Part shown: positions 45,529 to 57,895 of the stretch, piece after piece
How the letters are laid out: each line of letters opens with the position of its first letter
Position numbering within the stretch: position 1 is the first letter of the stretch
DNA from: Theristus sp. LFF4_11
Lineage: Eukaryota; Nematoda; Chromadorea; Monhysterida; Xyalidae
NCBI GenBank assembly: GCA_030248135.1
Contig: JASANC010004863.1
Span: 48,833-112,832 of the forward strand
Length of the DNA stretch: 64,000 bases
Direction of reading: 5' to 3'
Translations under genes and position numbers: made by a program
The notes under the pieces: generated by a model
What the model was told of the DNA's origin: nothing
Seen by the model: the letters and a program-made list of their open reading frames with translations, nothing else
Database searches by the model: none

Positions 45529-45769
45529 ATGAGTGACGTCGTCAATCGTCATGCAAAACGGCCAAGCCAATGACCACCCTTTGTTTTCGTTTTCAGATCA
45601 GAACATGTTGTTTTCAACCACCATTTTTAGGCAGTTTGCCCAGTCAGGATTTCATCAAAAAGACGTTATGAAATTATGGTTTTTCAACTTGAGCCCTTTC
45701 GCATGACGCCAACAAAAGAAACAAAAGTAAACAAGCGTAAACAACAGTTTTTTGTAATAATTTAATCTC

Positions 45770-46330
45770 GAGAACCCGCTCGATTTTTTAGTGCTTTTCA
45801 AACGTTTCAAATGTTTGTTTCAAGCTTTTCGATTAGGTGTCAATTCTATGTCAAAGATGATTCTTTTATAACTCTGTTTCGCTAATTTTGCAATCGTTGA
45901 CAATTTTTTTAAACTATTTGAATTTGCTGCCCCCGTTTGTTCTCGGTTAGTTAAGTTAAACTTGGTTAAAGTGAAGTCGTTCCCGTTAGACTTTTTCTGC
46001 GTGACATAAACTTGTTTAAACGTGACTTAATTGTTTGACAACTTCATTTTTCAAAGTCGCTAAGTTTGACCCGAAGAGGCCCCTTTATTTTTTTATTTTA
46101 CAGAACTGGCCGGGAATCGATACCCGTTTATTTGCACAATCCCATTTGTGTTTTTTATGCCCGCTTTTGCACAAAAATGTTTTTTAAACAATATTATTTC
46201 AGTTTCTACTGTTTAAAAATTGCAAATTTGTGTTCACCAAAATTTTGCTTTTTGAAAATCACAGAATTTTAGTTAAAATCTTGTAAAAACTGCTGTTTGT
46301 TTAGTGTTCTCACAGTCACAATCGATCTTC
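45770..46330. repeat. Dispersed repeat family F, copy within hAT
   Basis: Shares CTCGAGAACCCGCTC, CGTTTCAAATGTTTG, AATCGATACCCGTTTATTTGCACAATC and CACAGAATTTTAGTTAAAATC with 53861-54300; the second half recurs again at 54560-54890. No ORF with domain character. Confidence 0.75.
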
Positions 46331-48639
46331 ATGACCTGTTTTATTGTCATTAATTATTAATTAGCGCGTGTTTTATTTTAGTTTTTTAGTATACACCAAA
46401 AAAAACTAAAAAAAGTAATGTGAAAGCCGTTGATTTTTACAACGGCACAAAAAAACAAATAAAATTTTTATGTATCCGTGGGACATGCAACCTATATGAT
46501 ACCAACGAAAAATCAAACGCACGCCACGCCACACACAGCGCACGCACACAAAAAAAGCTTGGTCAAACCGTCAATTTTGGAAAAAATACGACGGTTTCGG
46601 TACGGTTTGCCAAAATTTTGCCACGGTACGGTCAACGGTACGGTAATTGTATTTTGATGACGGTACGGTTTTCGGTACGGTTTGGAAATTTTAAAATCGC
46701 ACGGTACGGTCACGGTACGGTACGGTAAAACCGTACCGCCCGTATTTTTACGGTTTTTACGGTTACCGTGGCAACTATAAGCTGTACAAACGCTGTTAGG
46801 AGAATCCCATGCTATTTTTTTGGTTTTTATGACTACCGAGTGTATCTAATACACTATCCGCAGGTTTTTTCACTGAAGCATACATTTATTTGACAAATGC
46901 CGAAGACTACAACACACCTCCATTGAACATGACTGGCAGTAAAGCTGATTCAAAATCATTTTGCAAGAAAATGAAGCGGAATAAACAATACAACCCGACT
47001 AGGACACGAAACATGAACACAATACACGTCTGTAAGATAATTCAAACGTAATGTCGCTGAAGACAAGGCCCTGTTGACGCTTTTGGACAATCAAGGAGCG
47101 CAGTTTCGAAGGGAGACGGTTACCAGGCATTTTCGGTTTGAATCGATTTAAAATCGCTCTCACTAACAACCGTTTGTATACTGTATAAATAAAAAAGTCA
47201 CTACTCACTACACACATAAAAACAAAGACCTTAGCAGGGCTTATTATCATAGCGTTTGTACGGCTGATGCAACACACTCGGAATACATAACACACACGCA
47301 CATGCGTGCGCAGTGTTCCAACACTTTTGCTCGCCATTGTACATACATACTCCATTCTTATTTTATTTTTATCAACACTTTTTTCATTTACAAACAATAA
47401 GCTACGTCATTCCTTACCTTAAATGCTGTCCAAGTTACATGTTGTACGTGTAACGCAATACACACAAGGCAAATATCAAGTAATTTGAACAGTTTGAGAT
47501 TTCTGATCGATGGATCTTTTGCTACGCAGAAATCCGCAAATACGATCCGGGCATACATACAAGTGACAGCAAAATGAAATTTTTATCAAACAACCCCTCT
47601 CAAGCTCGTTATGATTGTTCAAAGAATTTTATCAAGATTTCAAAGTAAGCCCTCATACCCGCATACCATTTGCATATTTCAAAATTGTTATGTGCACCTG
47701 ATCTCAGGACCTTTTTAAAATGACGAACCGACCATCGACTGATGTACATGTAATCCGATAGTCGTGGTGGACGTCTTTCTTGCAGAATGTATCAAACTTG
47801 GAAAGCAGAATAAAGTCTCTTTTTTATTTACAGATATAACATGCTTTGGTTACGGAAAAACAAACATTTTTTATCACTGGAAAGCTTTTAAAGCGACTGA
47901 AAATGTTACTAGTAAAACTTCCTGTCCTCGCCCTGTATTCGGTAGTGATTCCGCGGCTTCTGTTTCACTTTTCATCTGAGCCCTCCACTGCTTAACCTTA
48001 GCGTCAATATCTTAACGTCTTCACGTCTACCGTGAAGTCCTGTTAACGTGAATTCTACCCGTATGTATGGATTCAATAGTGCAGATGAATACAATGCCAA
48101 ACATATTTTTTTGCGATAGAAAACGTCGTTTGTGCCATTGCAATTTGTAATTGGAAGTGGTTGATCTTTTTAAATAGAAATAGCATTAACCGTGAATGTT
48201 TTAACCGTAAAACCATTTTCAGATTCAGATTTCACTAATGACAAGTAAAATAAAGTAACGAAAACGAGATATTACTGTATTGTGCATCTTTTCATTCTTA
48301 TCCGTGGGTGGATGCGCAAATTGTAATTTCCCAATAGATTGCAGGACCGAGTTTCAGGGTACAGTACATAAGATACATACATGTACATCGACATGCAATT
48401 CACCATTGATGTCGCGTCGAATTTCTTACGCTTCAAAGGTGAACTGGCTGATTGAACTCGTTGAAATGCACTTTTCAATTGCAATGCGCACAGCGGTTTT
48501 CAATGTCTACTCGGTGCTAAGCAATAAGCATATCGAACCACATTTTGAAAACGACCGCGTCTTGTTGCTTCTAAGTTTGTTGAGAGGAAGTGCACTCGTA
48601 TTGGACGTACTTGTACATGTATTGTATTTTCGGTGCGGG

Positions 48640-48860
48640 GTCAACTCCGGCCCACGCATTTCCGGCCCACGCATTAGCGTCCCGACATTTCCGGCCCACC
48701 CATTACCGGCCCACCCATTACCGTCCCATCCATTACCGGCCCGACATTTCCGGCCCACTCATTTCCGGCCCACTCATTTCCGGCCCGCCCATTACCGGCC
48801 CAGCCCAATAATCAGTTCTTCCTTCGCTGTATTTCGCTACGGACAACGAAAATAAACTGA
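48640..48860 (+). repeat. GGCC minisatellite element, long copy
   Basis: The head GCGGGGTCAACTCCGGCC is followed by about nine units of 17-20 bp (CCATTACCGGCCCA or CATTTCCGGCCCA), then the tail CCCAATAATCAGTTCTTCCTTCGCTG. Related copies lie at 15585-15720 and, inverted, at 49540-49740. Confidence 0.85.
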
Positions 48861-49253
48861 AACTGCACTCTAAACTGTATTACCTGCTCACCGACATGCT
48901 TTTAACAAAAATATTTAAATTTTTCATTTTGGTTTTAGTTTTCATTTCGCTCCGATTTGTTCCTGACATTGGATAAAATGTCTCAGTTTGAATTGCGTCG
49001 ATGAATCAGTTATGTTTTTATTTATTGCTTTGTTCCGATTGATTTAGCACTTTCAATTTTAATGACAACAACACATGGGTCGACAAAAATAAGAGCTTTC
49101 GAACCTCGCTGACGCGCTGAGTTCGAATTTTGTATTGAACACAGAGCCAAATTCAATCATTTTAATCCTTAAAATAAGCAAAAACTTTTATGAAAATTGC
49201 GCCTCTAACCAAATTTGGACATGTGGATCAGTGGATCGGATCCACAACCAGGT

Positions 49254-49432
49254 TGTGTTTCTTAATCCTAATCATTCCTAATCCTAAACCTATTCCTAAG
49301 CCAAGCCTTTTTGATAAGGTGAAAATGATCAATTTGGTTTTTGACTTTTTTCTTTCCTGTGTTATAGGGCAGGGGCAACGCTACAGCACATGCACATCTC
49401 TTAATAATGATGCATCACAAAAAAAATCCGAT
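49254..49432. repeat. Dispersed 170-bp repeat family G, copy 1
   Basis: Shares CCTAAGCCAAGCCTTTTTGATAAGG, AAAATGATCAATTT and GTGTTATAGGGCAGGGGC and ends near AATGATGCATCACA. A second copy at 54395-54551 interrupts another repeat there. Confidence 0.8.
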
Positions 49433-49539
49433 TGAAAAAAGAATTAAAAAAATCGAACCCCTAGTTCAATGTGTAACCGCCTGATAAATGTGATTTTCCT
49501 AATGAAATATAGCAGTGGGAGGTAGTTGAAGTCACTGAA

Positions 49540-49740
49540 GCGAATTATTGGGCTGGGCCGGTAATGGGTGGGCCGGAAATGAGTGGGCCGGAAATGCGTG
49601 GGACGCAAATGAACGGGGCCGGTAATGGGTGGGCCGGAAATGGGTGGGCCGGAAATGAGTGGGCCGGAAATGTTGGGCCGGAAATGCGTGGGCCGGAAAT
49701 AACGGGACGCAAATGAACGCACGCCTGTATTTTCTGTTTG
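49540..49740 (-). repeat. GGCC minisatellite element, inverted copy
   Basis: Reverse orientation of the 48640 element: GGGCTGGGCCGGTAATGGG followed by about nine units of GTGGGCCGGAAATGGGTG type. It lies about 0.7 kb from the plus copy and so forms a long inverted pair. Confidence 0.85.
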
Positions 49741-50437
49741 TTCTGTGACCCCATGCATTTGCAGACGTGGAAAGTAATATTAGTTCCATGCTTGATGCGG
49801 CAATTCAAAAGCGCGCAACTGCTTCACCGGTATTCAAGAAGACACTCCGGTTACTTCACCAATTTTGAATTCCCGCACCAAAAATGAAACTGCCTTTTCA
49901 TCTATGCGGGCATCTAAACAGAATCAAAAGAAGTGATTATAATACATTGTACAATATGTTAAATCAGGTTCATTGCTACATAGACGGGTATACATTTGTT
50001 TTGTATTCGACTAGCCGATTTTGGGTAATTTAATTTTTTTCATTTTTGGCAGCTCATAATATGAAAAAAAAAGTATCACAATCATAATTTTGGCTACCAG
50101 AAAACAGATAGATTTTAAAAAGCATCGAAGGTTTGCATAATCTTAGGTCTGTTTATGCCTGACGTATGCAGACGTACATCGACGTACGTCAGGTATGAAC
50201 GCTAGCATAATAACACAGGACCTAAAGTGACGTGACGTGCCGTACATGCATACGTGTGTACGAACGGTAGTATGCAATAACACGGGACCCAAACTGACGT
50301 GACGTGACGTGGCGTGCCGTGCCGTGCCGGATGCGCATACATACGTCTCGTGTAAACGGGCCTTCTTGCAGTCTGCTTGAAAGAAACATGTTATCGAGAT
50401 CGGTTCACCAAATCTCAGCAAACTATCAATTTATTAC

Positions 50438-50678
50438 TATTGTGGATTTATTCAAACGTGTCCCGACTAAAATGACGTCATTTGCTTTAAAAACGCCCGT
50501 TTGTCAAAGTACAGGCACTGAAATGCCAGTTTGGTTTGACTGATTCGATGTTCATCACTTGTTTGCTGGAAGAAATCGGCTATAAACGGAAAGTCTGGTT
50601 TGCAGTGAACGGCAAGCGCATGTTTGGCGGCACATGACGTCATTTCAGTGGGACAGGTTTAAAAAATAAGTCATAGTA
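50438..50678. mobile_element. MITE family B copy 3
   Basis: Third copy of the repeat at 2153-2388, again with TGACGTCA in each inverted arm and the flank TATTGTGGATTTATTC on the left. Confidence 0.8.
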
Positions 50679-53476
50679 ACACGGAAGCTGTCTTATTTTT
50701 GAAGTGTCCGCCCACCTGAATTTGACAGGTTCTTTACGTCTCTTCCTGCACTTCCAACGACAAAAACATTTTGCATGTTTATGAGAAACACAATTGCTAA
50801 AACGTCTAATATCCATCCAAAATACACCGTTTATTATTCCTGTCGTTCCGCGAATGTCAAGCGTTTGCTTTCTGATGTCCATCTTGTGTGTGCCAACAGT
50901 TACGCATAGTATCCAGTCCACACCGTAATCGGTTTCGACACGATGGTAGCTTGTTTATACAATTAGCCTGAAATTAGCCTGAAATTGTTAATTAGTTTGA
51001 AAAAATGGTCCGTCCCCGTCCGTCAAGACACATAATATGGATTTTTTCCGTTCTTTAAAATGAGACTTACAATTAATTAAAATTTCAGACTGTTAAAATG
51101 AATTGTAACACAACGAGTACGGTAGATAGCCGCGCAGTACAAGCAAGCTTGAACAGAGTTTTGACAGCGGATTGTACTTTTTCTGTCGCTTCCAACGATA
51201 TTATGCGCACAACTTATCGAAATGTCGTTTTCTTTTATTCGTTATTATGTCGGCTTTTTGTTGTTTTTGTTTCCAGCTTGAAATATCTGATCATGTATCT
51301 GTAGAAATGTTCATATATGACATCGAAAAAGTTCCGCACACCCGTGAGAGCAATTGAAGTGTTCCGTGTTCGGTCAATTTTCTCTTCGGTAATTTACCTT
51401 TCGGGAGAGACATTCGCGGTGAAGAAAAAGAACCAAATTCCTTGTTTTTTTTCTGCACCAATTTTCGTCACATTTTTTCGGAGACCAAAAAATTCGGTCA
51501 CGTTTCAGGCGTTTCTAAAAGCTGCTTCGTTTTTTATTTCCGGCAAAATTAATGTTGCTTGAAATTATATAGTGGCACGTCTTGACGATAAAACGCACTC
51601 AGAAGAACATTGTCTTTCTGAATTACAATTGTATGCGTTTTCTGAGAAACAGGCGAATATTTTTGAATCCTGCATCAAATGTCGTTTTTTTGAATCTGTT
51701 CATATGTTTTAGGGCCTTCTTTCCTCCAAGGTGCAATACCAAATACGACTTCAAGATAAAACTAACGGCCAAAACGTAGAATAATGGGAAACGGAGCGAA
51801 GCGTGGAAAAAAGCGTGGAAACTTTATTTTAGAGACGAAAAACCGTTAAGCCGTGAAACCTCTTCACGTGCATGCATATACATAGTTTTCGTTTTTTGGC
51901 AAACTAGAAATTTTCAGGATGTTCGATGTTTTAGACGTGAGCAAGATGGGAGGTCAAAAATGGCTAACGCCGTTTTAATTAAGTCGTTTTCCTTTCTCCC
52001 TTTTTATCAAGGCATTTCTTTTTGATGATCTTTGCGGAAACTTTACTGTTGTTGTCATTTCTTGAAAAAGAAAAATTGTTTTTTTTTCATCGAATTACAG
52101 TTTTTGTGTCATTAATCAATTAAGCAACACATTACTGGCGTCGACATGTGCACTGTACTTTCTAAACACGGAATGTGTGTACAGGTACGGGATATTTTTG
52201 TGTGCGCTAATTATTCTTATTGGTCCGCTCATCGTTTTTAAAATGTCAATTTAATTGAAAACTCAATATCACACAGTGCTGACATGTGTGGGCGTCCATA
52301 CCATAACAAACGAGCTTATTCCGGGGTAATAATAAAAGTTCAGCCACATATTTCATTTGTTTACGTTTATGTACGGAATGGCCGATTAAACATGGCAGCT
52401 TTTTTCAGGGTGCAAGGAGTGCGCGAAATTTTGAAAGAAAGAAAATAGACGTTCAGAAACCCAATTGTGCGTCAAATTTGATGTGTTTTTAAGCGAATTT
52501 GATTCTTTCGTGCTATTCTGTTCATTCTTTCGCACTTGCACACATTATTGGAAATGATCTTGGCATTCCTGAAAAAGACAACTCCTAGTCTGCGACTGAT
52601 CCCGCCTTGAGGGACTGCCTTATTTATTAGGCCATGCTGTACCTTGATCACAATGTATGATGACCTCCAAAAAGCGCACTTTGTCGCTTTGTCATCTGTC
52701 AGCTGTTCGCTTTAATAAATTCTTTATTTACAAAAACAAGCACTGGTGAGAATTTTCTCGGCTTGAAAAAGTAGAAAGAAAGTGAAACCGCTTAACATAT
52801 AATTAAACTGGGATTTCAATTGAATCCGCCCGTTTTCAGAAAGAAACAAAAGCGTAGAGTGTCCGCTAGATCAACGAGCAAGTAGTCTGCTTGCTTGCAT
52901 TATTGTTCATAAAGTCAAATGTGGAGTTTATTTCAGGTTGTTTGATAAAAATGCTCAGTTGCATGTCATTTTATTTATTTACATTTATCATTGTACATTA
53001 ATTTTATTGTTCAAAGTACATATGTGCAAAGTTATTATACAAAGTATGTTTATTGTTTGTCACTTATTTAATATTTGGCCGATGTGCCCATTCGCCTAAA
53101 AGATGGTTGAAAAGGTCATCTCTTTTTAAAGCATCATATTCATTCTTTTGCACCTGTTTATGGGACCGCACTTCGAATGCTGACGGCAAATTGTTTTTTT
53201 TTAGAAAATGGAAGATATGTACCTATCCGAGCAGGATTTTTGTCCGTACCATTTTACTGTTTGACATCTGATTGTTTGAAACTAGCAGTGGCTACACGGG
53301 TGATGGCACATGTGCTGATTGATTTACACACTGTAGATACATGTCATTTGGCGCGTTGTTTCACATTTAGCTCGAATAAAAAAAACCTCCTCCAGGGTTC
53401 TCCAAGCAAGAAAAGGCGACGCACTAGACGTCATTTGCACACAACGTTCGAACGCAAAACAGAAAAATAATAAAAA

Positions 53477-56400
53477 ATGGTCTCGACACGTCAACTCTGC
53501 GGTGGTGTCAGCGTGCTGGTGGCAGTGTACGTGGCCACGCTAATGGTCATTGTCACCGCAGAAACATCGGATAATCAAGTATCTCAATCTGAACATCGCA
53601 AGGTTTGGGTCTGCTATTATCGGTCGTTCTGCTGTTATTTAGTTTATTACTAGCAGTTGACCCGTGCCTACGGCCCGGGTAAATTATGTTTGCGATTTTG
53701 TTAACAGCAAGGTGCGCACCCGCGGATTTGTCGACATTTGTTTGCTTCTGTTTTCCTGAAACGGGAAACGTGTTGATTTTTTTAACCAAGGCTTTCAAGC
53801 ATTTAAATTCGTTGATACCGTTTACTGTTTGGGCAAGCGTTCTGCTTTTGTTTTTATCTCGAGAACCCGCTCAATTTTTAAAAGTGCTTTTCAAACGTTT
53901 CAAATGTTTGTTTTCAAGCTTTTCGATTCGGTGTCAATTCTATGTCAAAAATGATTCTTTTATAACTCTGTTTCGCTGATTTTGCAATCGCTGAGAAATT
54001 TTTTTTCTAAACTAATTGAATTTGCAGCTCACATTTGTTCTCTGTTAGTTAAGTTAAACTCGGTTAAAGGCAAGACGTCGTTCCCGTTAATTTTTTCAGA
54101 ACTGGCCGGAATCGATACCCGTTTATTTGCACAATCCCATTTGTGTTTTTCATAGTAAGCCCGCTTTTTGCACAAAAATGTTTTTAAATAATATGATTCC
54201 AGTTTCTGCTGTTTCAAAATTGCAAATTTGTATTCACAATTTTGCTTTTTGAAAGTCACAGAATTTTAGTTAAAATCTTGTAAAAACTACAGTTTGTTTA
54301 GTTTTTTCTGATTTTTTCTTGTTGACTGAAATGATTTGTATACATTCTTAAAAGTGGTTTCCTTGATTTCTGATCAGAGGTTGCTTGCAATGAGTCGTTG
54401 TGGGTTCCTAATCCTAAACCCAATCCTAAGCCAAGCCTTTTTGATAAGGTGAAAATGATCAATTTAGTTTTTGCATTTTTTCTTTCCTGTGTTATAGGGC
54501 AGGGGCCACCGCTACTGCACATGCACCTCTTTTAATAATGATGCATCACAGACTGGAAATTGTCCAAACGTGACTTGATTGTTTGACAATTTCATTTTTC
54601 AAAATCGCTAAGTTTGACCAAAAGAGGCCCGATTATTTTTTTATTTTACAGAACCTGGCCGAAATCGATACCCGTTTATTTGCACAATCTCATTTGTGTT
54701 TTTTATAGTAAGCCCGCTTTTGCACAAAAATATTTTTTAAACAATACGATTTCAGTTTCGGCTGTTTCAAAATTGCAAATTTGTGTTCACCACAATTTTG
54801 CTTTTTGAAAATCACAAAATTTTGGTTAAAATCTTGTAACAACTGCTGTTTGTTTTGTGCTGTCACAATCGATCTTCATGACCTGTTTCAATTTGCTTTG
54901 ATCCAATGTTCCGCATCAACGTTACCCGTGTATTTGTTCAGAAAAAATATGGGATTCAATTATTATTCACAGGAAAACAAATTTTGTAAGAAAAAAAGCA
55001 ATAGCCGATTTCGTTACTGTTGATTTTTCAAAGTCGCAAATTCGTTTTATTGGGAGACCCGCTTTTCCAATTCTTGCTATCGATCATAATCGGATGTGCC
55101 GTCCATTCTGTGAGATGATCGCTTCTTTAGAGCAATTCGTTCCCGCTCATTATAATCTCATCTTTTTACATCACAACTACCAACCAACCTGACCATTGCG
55201 ACGTAACGTTGAGGAAAGAACTGAATGAATCATGATGACTCGTTGTTGAAAACCAAAAGAGAGAAAATGATTCGCATAGAAAAAATTGTTAAAAAGTGAC
55301 AGCAACATTTGGATTTCGCTACCTTAAATAGCAAAAAGTTGGACAGACAGACAGACGGACAGACAAAGTAATATTTTAGTATAGTAGATGAATCGGGAGC
55401 ACTGATTGGATTATTGGTCAGTCAAGTACAGTATGTTTATTTAATCCTGCCACTTTTTTAGAAGCACACAAAGCACGTGAAATAGAAATAACGCGATCGG
55501 AGTGTCGCAAGGAGTTTTAGTAATTTAGCCACAATTGTAGAGCTGTGATTTCCACCCAACACCGACATTGTATATACCGTATTCGTTCTTCTTAATTCAA
55601 AGTTTCGCTCGCATGCTCTGTGTTCTGCGGAAAAAAGTGACAGGTTTAAACAAACATTCTTTACGAAAAATATTTTGTCAACAAACGTCACCAAAAAATA
55701 ATTGTGCCTGAAATGAAACCTAGAATATTACAACCTTGTGGCATTTTTGTGGGGTCACGCCGTTCTAGTTCCAGTTCGTTCGGGTTCGGGATGTCCTAGG
55801 GGACATGTGACAGAGGACTCCAACCCGGCTCAAATTCCTTGCTGAAAAAAGGCGAATCCTTCGTGTTTTTAGGTCAACGCGCCAATGAAACGCTTCTATT
55901 CATGGCACAACGAACACCCCGCGGAGAAACGATTTTATTCGTGGAATCAACCGGCGCAGAAGAAGTTCTACTCGTGGAACCAGCCCGCTAAAAAGTTCTA
56001 TTCTTGGAACCAGCACCCGAGCAAGTGCGTTTACCCCACCTCCCTCCCTCCTTCCAGGTGTACCCCGTTTATAAGTCCCCCCCGCCCTAGAAGGAACGAA
56101 GAATAATGGGCATGTATATGCAGATGTTCGAGCACTTATCGATTCACATGCACAAATCAGTGCAAAAACCACTTTTGGCTAAAAAATAGTAAATTTTGCT
56201 AAATAATTTTTTTGCTGTTGAAAATTGAAGTGCATCTCATGTTCACGAGTATGTGCATTATTTGTCATGCGTGAAACCAAACAATTCAAACTTTGACGAT
56301 GAACGGTTTTTCCACTCTTCAGTCCGTTCCTGCTGTGCATTTTGCAAGGACGTACCAGAAAATTGCATTTTTTTCAAAATTTTTGTGTTGTTTGGCCATA

Positions 56401-56740
56401 TAAGGATGCCTGACATCAAGACTTCTTAGTATTTGACCCATTACATGCATGTTGAACCAAGCATGCATGCTATTTATTCGTTTCAGGAAACGCGCTGGCT
56501 ACCAATAGTGAGTTTATGTAACTGTGTGTGTGTGTGTGTGTGTGTTTGTTTGTTTTCAGTCCTTCTTCAGTACTTTTTCTAATTAACTTTGGTGTTTGTT
56601 TTTTCATCGGAATTAACAAAATCATGTTGAATGTGGCGTATATTTTCTATTTTATCCATAGATATTATCCAAAAAAAATCTAATTTTTCAGCCGCCCATT
56701 CATTTCATACGGCAAGAGGAGCACCGGCAACGAGGATTAA
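53477..56740 (+). CDS. Neuropeptide precursor with four FYSW peptides and one amidated peptide
   Basis: A secreted peptide precursor of 115 aa in four exons: 53477-53602, 55873-56024, 56487-56507 (21-nt microexon) and 56692-56740. Phases 0, 2 and 2 all agree. The N-terminus is a signal peptide (GGVSVLVAVYVATLMVIVTA). Exon 2 encodes four repeats cut by dibasic sites: FYSWHNEHPAE-KR, FYSWNQPAQ-KK, FYSWNQPA-KK and FYSWNQHPS-KKR. The microexon and last exon join to AGYQYRPFISYG-KR followed by STGNED and stop. Gly before KR predicts an amidated AGYQYRPFISY peptide. F-x-S-W resembles the kinin core FxSWG-amide, but here Asn or His replaces Gly and no amidation signal follows. The first intron (2.27 kb) is filled with repeats. 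I know no family with this combination. AATAAA occurs near 57183. Confidence 0.85.
53650..55395. mobile_element. Repeat element complex in neuropeptide intron 1
   Basis: It starts near GCAGTTGACCCGTGCCTACGGCCCGGG and ends with a GACAGACAGACGGACAGACAAAG run, then TATTTTAGTATAGTAG. It contains family F sequence twice (53861-54300 and 54560-54890), with the family G repeat inserted between (54395-54551). The element class is not determined; there is no transposase or reverse transcriptase signature. Confidence 0.6.
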
Positions 56741-57895
56741 AAGAAAACATTGAACCTCTGTCAAAAAATATGATTTTTTTTATCAAAAACGTTGTACCAA
56801 AATGCTCGTATTTCCCAGTAGAATCTTGAAAGGCGCGCTTTTGCATTCCTATTATTCCGATCAAGTTCAGATCTTTTTTCAGAACTTTTTATGCATTTTT
56901 ATTTTCTAATTTTAAAGTTTTAGGAAGTGCTGCAGATGAATTGCTGTTAAGTCAAGCACAATTGATCTCTTGTTATGAGTTTTGTATTTGCAAATTTACC
57001 TATTGTTTATTTCTCCATTTTTATTTTGCCACAAGCACAAGGCTCTGTTCGTTGCTGTGGCCGAAACAAATGATGGATGTGGAAAACCAGGTGAAACATG
57101 TTCACATGCCCATCTGTCATATTTGAATTTTTGCTTCGAACCTCTCACTTCTCATCACTGTACAAAAAAAACAGAGAACCAAAATAAAGTATTATCGATT
57201 GATAGGCATTCAGCTTTCATGCGAACAAAATGAAAATAAAGGCTCTCCGCGTTGCGTCGGTTGCAGAAGCGCAGTCATTTTTGTACAATGTATACATTCA
57301 CTTTTTTTCTGAAGTTAAACACATGACAGAAAATCATCTAAACTCGGGTATAAAAACATTGAAATCTGGCAGAATGCATGCCTACGCTGTGTGTTATATT
57401 TTCCGGAAATTAACTGAAACTAACAAATGTACGTACATGTATGTATGCAAACATGTACATGTAGTGTTTTGTGTTCGTGAAAAGGAACCGCAAGTTTGAC
57501 ATTATGCATGCCAAATAAACCGAAAAACAATTCAGAAAAACACACCAGAACAACAGAGGCAGCTTTTTTTCCAAACAGAAAAACACACTGCATGCTCACG
57601 CGCAAAGCTCTTGTGATATCGTAGTTTCATCTTGTTTTTATTTGAGCTATTGCACATGTATGTACAATATATCTCTCACTTTTTCCGATTCTAAATTTCC
57701 CTTGCGGCTATTTCGTCTCATCGCAACACTTTCCATGTCTTATCTATCGACAAACAATCGTTTAGTTATCTATATATACACTATTTCTCAGTTAGTGGCC
57801 GGAAAATGTCAAGGAAAAGTTCAGGAAAGATTTCATTCGCATTCATTTGGAAAAACAGGGCAATTATGCCACACGGAAACTGAAAGCGTGAAATT
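56741..57895. other. Neuropeptide 3' region and spacer
   Basis: AT-rich sequence with a (GT)n run nearby at 56524-56545 in the preceding intron and AATAAA near 57183. No further exon seen. Confidence 0.5.

Larger units (their letters stand above)
44927..46779 (+). mobile_element. hAT DNA transposon, internally deleted, 8-bp target duplication
   Basis: A 1853-bp element with ends TAGAGTTGCCACGGTA and TACCGTGGCAACTATA. The perfect 8-bp duplication AGCTGTAC flanks it (44919-44926 and 46780-46787). Subterminal arrays of CGGTACGGT(TT) occur at 44955-45135 and 46585-46765. A plus ORF ending at 45528 has a long acidic Ser/Asp/Glu tail like that of the 21333-23609 hAT, so it is probably a transposase remnant. 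The interior 45770-46330 matches repeats at 53.86-54.9 kb, which suggests a secondary insertion. Confidence 0.9.
46788..53476. other. Repeat-dotted intergenic stretch
   Basis: I recognise only repeats: inverted GGCC minisatellites (48.64-48.86 and 49.54-49.74 kb), a 170-bp repeat (49254-49432), a TGACGTGACGTG-rich element (about 50145-50365) and MITE B copy 3 (50438-50678). The remainder, including 51-53.4 kb, is AT-rich with no supported exon. Confidence 0.5.
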
